Of a DNA stretch of 20,911 nucleotides, positions 6,798 to 13,262 are shown one piece after another. This DNA comes from JBQTKD01 sp052389435 (GTDB taxonomy: Bacteria > Actinomycetota > Actinomycetes > Sporichthyales > Sporichthyaceae), in NCBI GenBank assembly GCA_052389435.1, contig JBQTIB010000064.1, forward strand, positions 1 to 20,911, written 5' to 3'. How positions within the stretch are numbered: the first letter of the stretch is position 1; every line of letters starts with the position of its first letter. Both the position numbers and the translations under genes were made by a program. The notes under the pieces were generated by a model. The model was not told where the DNA came from, ran no database searches, and worked only from the letters and a program-made list of their open reading frames with translations.

Positions 6798-7232
6798 TCA
6801 GTCGGCGACCGAAACCAACGCGATGGTGCGCAACGAGGCGAACGTGTGCGTCAGCAGGCCCTTGACCACCAGCTTGTGGGTGGCGATCTGACCGAGCACC
6901 TTGCCGCCGCGCTTGGTGAAGAAGCCAACCGGCAGCAGGCCGCCGGCCTTCATCTTCAGCTGCGAGACGTCGAGGATCTGATCCACCGTCGCGTGGACCG
7001 CGACGTAGGGGTCGCCGACGATGCCGTTGTAGATAACGACCCCGTCCTGGCTGAACTCGAGCGTCGCCTCCTGGTCGGTGTCCGTGGAGATCACGGCGAC
7101 CGGGCGCTTCATCTTCTGGGCGACCTTGACCAGCTCCGGCTTGTTCGCAAAGTTCTGCGACAGGAGCATGTTCAGGATCCCGGCGACGCCGTTCGGTTCC
7201 TCGTCGTGCGTGGAGACCTCGTAGTCGGACAT
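6798..7232 (-). CDS. SCP2-like lipid/hydrophobic-ligand binding protein
   Basis: The 144-residue product looks like a sterol carrier protein 2 (SCP2) type domain. It has strands around PVAVISTDTD and ATLEFSQDGVVIYNG, a DPYVAVHATVDQILDVSQL segment where SCP2 proteins have the ligand-tunnel helix, and a late KVLGQIATHKLVVKG strand like the family's xGKLKIKGD. Such small cytosolic proteins hold hydrophobic molecules. It starts five bases after the stop codon of another SCP2-like gene, so the two are surely cotranscribed and probably coupled. The two proteins are not close copies, so they may form a pair or bind different ligands. Family call is by pattern and would be tested by structure prediction. 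Confidence 0.6.
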   Translation of the reverse strand: MSDYEVSTHDEEPNGVAGILNMLLSQNFANKPELVKVAQKMKRPVAVISTDTDQEATLEFSQDGVVIYNGIVGDPYVAVHATVDQILDVSQLKMKAGGLLPVGFFTKRGGKVLGQIATHKLVVKGLLTHTFASLRTIALVSVAD

Positions 7233-7236
7233 CTGT

Positions 7237-7647
7237 TTAGAGGTCCCAGTCCGTGTCGACCTGACCGAAGGTCAGGAGGAAGTTGTTGAAGGCGCCGGCG
7301 TTCTGGATGGCGAGCTGGATGTTGCCGTGAAGGATCTTGAGCTTGCCGCCCATAAGCAGCTTGCCGCCCTCGGTCTTACCCTCGGCAGCCTCGCGGTAGT
7401 GCTCGATCTTGCCGCCGAGCCCGAAGGCGATGACGCTGTCTTCGTGGATTTCCTTGGTCGTCCACTCGGTGACGATGCCCTTTTCGAAGGTCAGGAACGT
7501 CTTCGACTCCGGGCCGTCCAGGAGCTTGAAGTACATGGGGTGCGAGAACGAACCCGCGTCCTTGAAGCCCTTGATGACGGCCGGGTTCGCGTTGATCTTC
7601 TCGCGAACTTCCTGGCACCACTCTTCGGAGAAAAATTTCACTGCCAT
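7237..7647 (-). CDS. SCP2-like sterol-carrier domain protein
   Basis: The 136-residue product starts MAVKFFSEEWCQEVREKINAN, like many actinobacterial SCP2-type proteins. It then has a YFKLLDGPESKTFLTFEKGIVTEW beta region and a C-terminal LLMGGKLKILHGNIQLAIQN, the typical SCP2 GKLKI motif before the final helix. It would be a soluble carrier of hydrophobic metabolites. The ATG has an excellent AGGAGG site eight bases upstream, so expression may be high. It is the first gene of the leftward block and is divergent from the Ldi-like gene across a 483-base region, so the two blocks are likely to be switched on together (inference). Confidence 0.75.
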   Translation of the reverse strand: MAVKFFSEEWCQEVREKINANPAVIKGFKDAGSFSHPMYFKLLDGPESKTFLTFEKGIVTEWTTKEIHEDSVIAFGLGGKIEHYREAAEGKTEGGKLLMGGKLKILHGNIQLAIQNAGAFNNFLLTFGQVDTDWDL

Positions 7648-8130
7648 GCTGGCGATCCTCCTGGATCAGTTCCGGGTCGGTTGAGCGGACCGTCGGGGCA
7701 AATGCCGGGACCGGACGACGGGACGCTCGCAACGGTCATTCTGTCGCAGCAACCGTGTGATGGACCCGGCGGGGGGACGCGCCTGGCGACGCCCGCCGGT
7801 CGACCACCCAAACCAACCACCTAGCGCGCGCCCCGTGCAACCTTCGTGGGCGCCGTCACAGCCGTTTGGCGGCGGGACCGCTTTCGCGGACGATCGCCGG
7901 GCCGTTCGGTGAACGAAAGGTGGCCCCCGTCACAATCCCCTGGGGGGTTTGGTCCTGCTGGGGCGAAGGCCCCGGCGAGCTTGGTCGTGGTCGGGCATGG
8001 CCCCGGTCTCGCTCGAACGAGAGGGTAGGAGAGCCAAGGAGCCGGCAACGTCCCCCTTGCGCGCCACCCGGTTGGCCCGCGAGGTACCTGTCGTGCTCCC
8101 AGTGGAGGTAGCTGAAAGGAGCCCTCTCTC
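7648..8130. promoter_or_regulatory. Divergent control region between SCP2 block and Ldi-like block
   Basis: This 483-base stretch has no convincing gene. It should hold promoters for both directions. Visible structure includes an 8-bp hairpin (CCGGCGGG 7766-7773 with CCCGCCGG 7792-7799), the dyad CGTTC-GGT-GAACG at 7903-7915 flanked by CTTTCG (7881-7886) and CGAAAG (7914-7919), and a longer near-palindrome at 8007-8022. No clear -35/-10 pair stands out. The length suggests more than one regulator site or long leaders. Confidence 0.6.
8007..8022. promoter_or_regulatory. Near-palindrome TCTCGCTCGAACGAGA, candidate operator
   Basis: The 16-base site reads as its own reverse complement except at one mirrored pair of positions, and is centred on TCGA. 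It lies 109 bases before the Ldi-like start, in the divergent region, where a regulator such as the nearby PucR protein could bind. No second exact copy was noticed in the window, so the assignment rests on symmetry and place only. Confidence 0.4.
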
Positions 8131-9789
8131 GTGTCGCACAACGCAATTCTCCCCGGTGACAGCGCCGGTGAGTTCCCTGCTCGCGTGACGTCGTCCGACG
8201 ACATCATCGCCGGCCGGGGATATCTGACCGACGAAGCCATGGGTTGGTTGGCCTTCCTCGACCGGAAGACCACCTTCGACGGCTCGTGGTTCAAGGACGA
8301 CGCGGTTCACCCGTCGTGGGACAACTACACCGGCGCGCCGATCGGCGTCTACCACCGGTACGACCTGTCCTACGCCACCTACGCCCTCGGCCTGATGTCG
8401 GAGAACACCCCGGCCTGGCGCGAGCAGTACGGGAAGATCCTCGGCTACATGGCCGACCGCTTCCTCGAGTACTGGGCCATGTGGGACTGGATCGAGAACT
8501 CGGGTCCCGACCCGGCGCGCTCGCAGTACCCCGCCGAGGCTGCCGTCCTGTTCCCCCCGGGCTACATGGGCAAGTACGACATCCCCGGCTGGGCCGGCAA
8601 CGGCATCGAGCCGTACCAGTACGACCCGGACCCCGTCCGCGGCAACGGCGCCTGCAACCTGATGTACAAGGGCTACCTGAACCTCGTGGTGTCCTTCTTC
8701 AACTACATCACTGGCGACTCGCGCTACGACCAGGACTTCAAGGTCCAGTACGACGCGGACACGGTGTACACGTACAACCACCGTTCGCTGAACGAGCTCA
8801 TCGCCAACCAGCTCCGCGCCAACATCTCCGGCCTGGGCTGCGAGGTCATGAAGGTCTACCCGTGGTGCAACAACCTCACGGGCATGGCCCAGAAGTTCTA
8901 CGACATCATGCACGGCACCAACATGACCTCGTCCTACGAGGGCTGGAAGCGTTGGTACCGCGAGGCGGCTGTCGTTCCGCCGTACGGCACCGAGCCGGTT
9001 GAGAAGCACGCTCTGTACTGGGACCCGACGATCACGATCGAGGACCAGGGCATCAACTGGGCCGACGGCACCGGCTACATGATGAACGGCGACTCGCACC
9101 AGTTCGCCTACAACTGGTGGGCCAACGCCTACCACCTGTCGGGTCTGGACCGCGAGCTCGGCGAGCGCGTCTTCCAGGGCGCGAAGAAGAAGTTCATCGA
9201 GTTCCAGAAGGACGGCTCGGCCTACTCGATCGGTCTCCCGGGTCTTGCGGGCGACTACCAGTACGCCACGATCTGCGCGACTTCGGCCGCTCAGGAGTAC
9301 GGCGACACCGAGCTGTTCGAGGGCCTCAACTCGCACATCCAGAACAACTACGAGCCCACCTGGGACGCTCCTCGTGGCGAGTTCTTCTTCCACCTCGGTC
9401 TCGGTGAGGACTGGCCGCGTGGCCAGCTCAACGACTGGCTCCTGCCGGCCTACACCGCGACCAAGCCGGGTCAGTTCGGCGGCATGTTCACCAACCCGAA
9501 CACCGCCAAGTTCCACCTCCCGACCCTCGAGGGCGTGGACTTCCCGACCCTGCGCGTTCGCCAGGCCGACTCGGACGAGAACGCCTTCTACGGCGCCTTC
9601 ACGTCCGTGGACACCGCCAAGCTCGGCGAGCCGACGACGTACAAGATCACCAAGCTGGCTCCGGGCGCGCGCTACACCGTGTCCGTCTCCGGCTCGGCGG
9701 CGAAGGAAGAGACCGCCAGCGCCACCGGCGAGATCTCCATCAGCGCCAAGATCGGCACGCACACCACGGTCGTTCGTCGCATCAGCTAG
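8131..9789 (+). CDS. Linalool dehydratase/isomerase-like enzyme
   Basis: The 552-residue product resembles linalool dehydratase/isomerase (Ldi) of Castellaniella defragrans, an (alpha/alpha)6-barrel enzyme interconverting myrcene, linalool and geraniol. Residues 175-200 hold CNLMYKGYLNLVVSFFNYITG, against MYKGHLNLMYGLYQLVTG in Ldi (recalled). GC237-EVMKVYPW-C246 matches the Ldi catalytic pair Cys171/Cys180 with identical nine-residue spacing, and D44 in AFLD can align with Asp39. Ldi His129 is Tyr182 here. The protein is about 150 residues longer than Ldi, with a C-terminal region (from about 470) that looks like a small beta domain, and it has no signal peptide, whereas Ldi is exported. The GTG start has AAGGAG nine bases upstream. 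The exact substrate is unknown; hydration, dehydration or isomerisation of an isoprenoid-like alkenol is likely. Confidence 0.8.
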   Translation: MSHNAILPGDSAGEFPARVTSSDDIIAGRGYLTDEAMGWLAFLDRKTTFDGSWFKDDAVHPSWDNYTGAPIGVYHRYDLSYATYALGLMSENTPAWREQYGKILGYMADRFLEYWAMWDWIENSGPDPARSQYPAEAAVLFPPGYMGKYDIPGWAGNGIEPYQYDPDPVRGNGACNLMYKGYLNLVVSFFNYITGDSRYDQDFKVQYDADTVYTYNHRSLNELIANQLRANISGLGCEVMKVYPWCNNLTGMAQKFYDIMHGTNMTSSYEGWKRWYREAAVVPPYGTEPVEKHALYWDPTITIEDQGINWADGTGYMMNGDSHQFAYNWWANAYHLSGLDRELGERVFQGAKKKFIEFQKDGSAYSIGLPGLAGDYQYATICATSAAQEYGDTELFEGLNSHIQNNYEPTWDAPRGEFFFHLGLGEDWPRGQLNDWLLPAYTATKPGQFGGMFTNPNTAKFHLPTLEGVDFPTLRVRQADSDENAFYGAFTSVDTAKLGEPTTYKITKLAPGARYTVSVSGSAAKEETASATGEISISAKIGTHTTVVRRIS

Positions 9790-9821
9790 TCGTTTGATGT
9801 GATCGACCACCGGTAATTCGG

Positions 9822-9872
9822 TCCTGGCGGCGCACCCGTACTCTTGCGGGTGCGCCGCCAGGATGCGTCTTT
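9822..9872 (+). terminator. 17-bp perfect hairpin after Ldi-like gene, terminator or attenuator
   Basis: TCCTGGCGGCGCACCCG (9822-9838) pairs perfectly with 9847-9863 across an 8-base loop, followed by TGCGTCTTT. It lies 33 bases after the Ldi-like stop and 45 before the next start. The short T-run suggests partial termination, which would leave the Ldi-like mRNA more abundant than the downstream genes. Confidence 0.75.
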
Positions 9873-9907
9873 AACTAGGCGCCGTTATGGCTAAGGAGCC
9901 TCCTCTC

Positions 9908-10309
9908 GTGTACATGCCGTCCCCGTACAACGCGTTGGTGCGGAACTTCCTCAAGAACCTGGAGGACGGCAAGGTTGCCTCCTCCGACTTCGAGCCCCTG
10001 CTGAGCCCGAAGAGCGTCCTGCACGCTCCGACCGCGGGCGAGGAGAACGTGGACCACGTCGGAGTCGACGGATTCACGTCCTACTTCGAGGGCCTGCGCA
10101 AGGCCTCCGGCGGCACCCTGGAGTACAAGCCCCAGTCGTTCGAACTGCGTGAGCGTGGCGCGGTTTCGCTGGTCCACGTGCTCGGCTCGCGCGACGGCGC
10201 GGACTTCCTCGAGCATCTCCGGGTGATCATCGGAATGGACGAGGGCCGGATTATGGAGCTGTGGCTCGATCCGGGCGACCGTCCCTCGTTCGCCAAGAAC
10301 CTGTCGTAG
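9908..10309 (+). CDS. NTF2/SnoaL-like fold small protein
   Basis: The 133-residue product has the pattern of the NTF2-like superfamily: an N-terminal helix (NALVRNFLKNLEDGKV), a central conical-cup region with a GVDGFTSYFEGL helix, and long C-terminal strands ending in HLRVIIGMDEGRIMELWLD. The fold includes limonene-epoxide hydrolase, but the catalytic Arg/Asp of that enzyme fall on Leu and His in the LVHVL strand here, so that activity is not supported. The GTG at 9908 is preferred to an ATG at 9887, because AAGGAG is nine bases before it and would lie inside the coding region otherwise. The MoxR gene starts two bases after its stop, so the two are coupled. It may bind a small hydrophobic ligand or act as an accessory protein; function is unknown. 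Confidence 0.7.
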   Translation: MYMPSPYNALVRNFLKNLEDGKVASSDFEPLLSPKSVLHAPTAGEENVDHVGVDGFTSYFEGLRKASGGTLEYKPQSFELRERGAVSLVHVLGSRDGADFLEHLRVIIGMDEGRIMELWLDPGDRPSFAKNLS

Positions 10310-10311
10310 GC

Positions 10312-11286
10312 GTGGCGTCGTTGTTCGGACCGGAGCTGCTGGTCTCCGTTGCGCAGGACGTGACGGGTCGTCAGGACGAGATCGAGACGGTCGTGGCCAC
10401 GCTCGACGCGGGCCGCCACCTGGTCCTCGAGGGCCCGCCGGGCACCGGCAAGTCCACGCTGCTGCGCAGCCTGGCCCAGCACTCCGGCGTTCCCTTCGTG
10501 TTCGTCGAGGGCAACGCGGAACTGACGCCCGCTCGGATCGTGGGCCACCACGATCCGAGCCGGGTGCTGTCCGAGGGCTACTCCGCAGACTCCTTCGTCG
10601 CCGGCCCCCTCGTGCGGGCTCTGCAGGAGGGGGCGCTGTTCTACGTCGAGGAGATCAACCGCGTCCCGGAGGAGACCCTCAACGTCCTCATCACCGTGAT
10701 GAGCGAGGGCGAACTGCACGTGCCCCGCTTCGGTCGGGTCGCGGCCGCGGACACCTTCCGGCTGGTCGCCGCGATGAACCCCTACGACGCGGTGGGCACC
10801 TCGCGCATCTCCAGCGCGATCTCCGACCGCATCTGTCGCATCTACGTGGACTACCAGAGCGACGACGAAGAGATCGACATCGTCACCCGCCGCTCGGGCG
10901 TCGACAACGACCCACTGCTGCGCGCGATCGTCAACCTGGTGCGCGCCACCCGCAAACACCCGCACGTGCGCATCGGATCGTCGGTGCGCGGCGCGATCGA
11001 CCTGGCGTTGGTGGCCCAGAGCCTCGGCCGCCTCAAGGGCGTGGGCATGGGGACGCCCGAGGTCACCAAGCGCGCCACGATGACCGCGCTGTCCGGTCGC
11101 ATCCGCGTCGACGAGGCCACCGACCGCACCCCGGAGGAGATCCTCCAGGAACTGTGGATGCTCCACCTCGGCGGCGAGGTCGGCGGCGGCGACGAGGTCG
11201 GTTTGGCCGCGCCGCCCTCCCGAACTCGCTCGAACTCCGCGGAACGCGACGGCGCCCGGCCTCCGGGAAAAGCGACAGCCCCGTAG
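10312..11286 (+). CDS. MoxR/CbbQ-type AAA+ ATPase
   Basis: The 324-residue product is a MoxR-group AAA+ ATPase. Walker A is GPPGTGKS at residues 41-48, Walker B is LFYVEEIN at about 109-116, the sensor-1 region is LVAAMNPYD, and an arginine-finger region follows in ISDRICRIYVDY. Such proteins form rings that, with a VWA-domain partner, remodel and activate metalloenzymes (for example CbbQ/CbbO, NorQ/NorD, CoxD/CoxE). The GTG start lies two bases after the preceding stop, which implies translational coupling. The last 35 or so residues are low-complexity and outside the usual fold. The likely client is an enzyme of this island, such as the diiron hydroxylase or the Ldi-like enzyme; this is inference from position. 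Confidence 0.88.
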   Translation: MASLFGPELLVSVAQDVTGRQDEIETVVATLDAGRHLVLEGPPGTGKSTLLRSLAQHSGVPFVFVEGNAELTPARIVGHHDPSRVLSEGYSADSFVAGPLVRALQEGALFYVEEINRVPEETLNVLITVMSEGELHVPRFGRVAAADTFRLVAAMNPYDAVGTSRISSAISDRICRIYVDYQSDDEEIDIVTRRSGVDNDPLLRAIVNLVRATRKHPHVRIGSSVRGAIDLALVAQSLGRLKGVGMGTPEVTKRATMTALSGRIRVDEATDRTPEEILQELWMLHLGGEVGGGDEVGLAAPPSRTRSNSAERDGARPPGKATAP

Positions 11287-11351
11287 GGGCGGATCAGGAA
11301 GAGATCACCGCGTCGAGCAACATCCTGACGGGGTCTCAGGTCGCTGCCGCC

Positions 11352-12242
11352 GTGGAGGTCGACCGCCGCGAGGTGTGGACTCGCGAGGAGCTCAAGCAAT
11401 ACCCGCTGCTCCAGGACCTCGTGTCCAATCCGGGCCAGGTGGACCGCGGCGTGTTCGCCGACGCGATCGACAAGGACGCCGAGCAGATGCTCGACCTCAT
11501 GCCGCACCTGGCCAAGGCCAAGGACGGCGCGCTGCGTCGTGTCGCGCGCGAGGTCGCGGGCCGGCTCGTCGTTCGGTTCGCCGAAGCGGCCGGAGGAGCG
11601 AGCTCCGGAGACGGCAAGTGGCGAGCGGCGAAGTGGAGCCCGGGCGCCGAGGTCGATCTGGAGTCGGTACTCGAAGAACTGCTCATCGCCCGCAGCCTGG
11701 GCGAACCGCTCGACGTCGAGCACCTGCAGGCCCGTGCCTGGCAGCGGCGCAAAACCGCGGTGTGCCTCGTGGTGGACAACAGCGGATCCATGGGAGCCGG
11801 CCGGCTGTCCGCCGCGGCCATCTCCGTTGCCGCGCTGGCCATGCGGGCGCCGTCGGACTTCAGCGTGATCGCCGTCGCGGACCGGGCCCTGGTGCTGAAG
11901 CAGCAGGGATCCTCCCGCCCGGTCGACAAGGTGATCGACGACCTGTTCGGCCTGCGCTCCTACGGGTGGACCAACCTCGCGCTGGGGCTCACCGCGGCCC
12001 GGCAGCAGCTTGCGCGGTCGAGCGCGCATCGCAAGATGGCCATCGTTCTGACGGACGGTCAGGCGAATCGAGGCCTCGACCCGGCGATCGAGGCCGCCCG
12101 GCTGGACCTCGTCCACGTGATCGTCCCCGGGACGCCGAACGACCAGACCCGGGCAATCGCCGCGGCCGGTCGCGGTCGAGTCGTGGCGTTCTCGGGCCTG
12201 GCCGAAGCTCCGCGGGTGATCAGCAACCTCCTGAGCGCCTGA
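11352..12242 (+). CDS. VWA-domain protein, MoxR partner (CoxE-like)
   Basis: The product has a helical N-terminal part and a C-terminal von Willebrand factor A domain with a complete MIDAS metal site: DNSGS at residues 142-146 of the form starting at 11352, a Thr in YGWTNLALGL, and Asp in VLTDGQANRG. It resembles the VWA partners of MoxR ATPases, which recognise the client enzyme. The frame is open back to 11154, but the part overlapping the ATPase gene is arginine-rich and looks like a shadow. The GTG at 11352 is the first usual start after the ATPase stop, giving 296 residues, with only a weak ribosome binding site. The start is therefore uncertain. It is the last gene of the rightward block. 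Confidence 0.82.
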   Translation: MEVDRREVWTREELKQYPLLQDLVSNPGQVDRGVFADAIDKDAEQMLDLMPHLAKAKDGALRRVAREVAGRLVVRFAEAAGGASSGDGKWRAAKWSPGAEVDLESVLEELLIARSLGEPLDVEHLQARAWQRRKTAVCLVVDNSGSMGAGRLSAAAISVAALAMRAPSDFSVIAVADRALVLKQQGSSRPVDKVIDDLFGLRSYGWTNLALGLTAARQQLARSSAHRKMAIVLTDGQANRGLDPAIEAARLDLVHVIVPGTPNDQTRAIAAAGRGRVVAFSGLAEAPRVISNLLSA

Positions 12243-12330
12243 ACTCTGCGTCTTCTGCCGGCCCGTAGGGGTATCGACGTCGCGCGATAGCCCCACCCGC
12301 CCGCACAAGGCGGTCTATTACGGTGGCCGA

Positions 12331-13194
12331 ATGCGCGTCGCGACCTGGAACGTCAACTCGATCAAGCAGCGGATGCCGCGGTTTCTCCCATGGCTGGACG
12401 AACGGGCCCCGGACGTCGTCTGCCTGCAGGAGACCAAACTCGACGACGCGAACTTCGCAACACTGTTGAACGACGAACTCGCCGCCCGCGGGTACGAGGT
12501 GGCGCACGTTGGACAGGGCCAGTGGAACGGTGTCGCGCTGCTGTCGCGCGTCGGTCTCGAGGACGTGGTGCGCGGCCTGCCGGGCGGCCCCGGCTTTCCG
12601 GACCAGGAGGCCCGGGCGGTGTCCGCGATCTGCGGGGGAGCGCGCATCTGGTCGGTCTACGTGCCGAACGGGCGCGAGCCGGAATCGGACCACTACGTCT
12701 ACAAGCTCGCCTGGTACGAGACCCTGCGCGGCCATGTCGCCGCGGAGGCGAACGACGTGCTCGTGTGCGGGGACATGAACGTCGCGCCCGCCGACGCCGA
12801 CGTCTTCGACCCCGCCGCCTACGTCGGCCACACCCACGTCACTCCGCCCGAGCGCGAGGCACTGGCCGCGCTTGGCCTGCGCGACGTCGTCCGGGAACGC
12901 TGGCCGAGGGAGCAGGTCTTCTCCTACTGGGACTACCGGGCCGGGATGTTCCACAAGAACCTCGGCATGCGCATCGACCTGGTCCTGACCACCGACCGGG
13001 TGGCCGAGCGGTTGCGGGCCGCCTGGATCGACCGCGCCGCCCGCAAGGGCACCGGCCCGAGCGACCACGCCCCGGTCATCGTGGACCTGGACACCGCCCC
13101 CGACGGCGACGTAGGGCCCATGGTTCCGCCCCCCTCGGCACCCCGCCCTTCCCGCGGCGCGAAGCTGCCCCAGGGCCCCGGCAAGGGCGCCTGA
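12331..13194 (+). CDS. xthA: Exodeoxyribonuclease III (AP endonuclease)
   Basis: This 287-residue protein is exodeoxyribonuclease III of the EEP superfamily, which cuts at abasic sites and trims 3' ends in base-excision repair. It starts MRVATWNVNSIKQRMP with the catalytic Asn, then VCLQETKL (Glu34), GDMNVAP (Asp148, Asn150) and SDHAPV (Asp245, His246), all the metal and catalytic residues. The last 35 residues or so are a Pro/Gly-rich tail beyond the usual end at about 255, which is common in actinobacteria. It follows the VWA gene after 88 bases and shares no function with it, so this is where the catabolic island ends. A downstream nested hairpin separates it from the convergent next gene. 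Confidence 0.95.
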   Translation: MRVATWNVNSIKQRMPRFLPWLDERAPDVVCLQETKLDDANFATLLNDELAARGYEVAHVGQGQWNGVALLSRVGLEDVVRGLPGGPGFPDQEARAVSAICGGARIWSVYVPNGREPESDHYVYKLAWYETLRGHVAAEANDVLVCGDMNVAPADADVFDPAAYVGHTHVTPPEREALAALGLRDVVRERWPREQVFSYWDYRAGMFHKNLGMRIDLVLTTDRVAERLRAAWIDRAARKGTGPSDHAPVIVDLDTAPDGDVGPMVPPPSAPRPSRGAKLPQGPGKGA

Positions 13195-13198
13195 ACTC

Positions 13199-13262
13199 CA
13201 TCTTCGGCGGGGTTTCGCGCCCTTCCCGATGCAGGTTAGGGCGCGACAGGCTGCCGAAGATG
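13199..13262. terminator. Nested inverted repeat between convergent genes
   Basis: CATCTTCGGC (13199-13208) pairs with 13253-13262, and inside it TCGCGCCC (13215-13222) pairs with GGGCGCGA (13239-13246). The structure covers the end of the minus-strand gene and follows the xthA stop by four bases. It likely works as a two-way terminator, though it lacks a T-tract. Confidence 0.6.

Noticed and set aside
7930..9810. 626-codon minus-strand frame opposite the Ldi-like gene
   Set aside because: The plus strand has a recognisable enzyme with a good ribosome binding site; the minus frame is low-complexity and matches nothing.
9887..9907. ATG start for the NTF2-like gene
   Set aside because: The best ribosome binding site lies after this ATG and before GTG 9908, where the leader matches the one before the Ldi-like gene.
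9908..10309. Limonene-epoxide hydrolase assignment
   Set aside because: The fold may be shared, but the catalytic Arg and Asp positions appear to be Leu and His.
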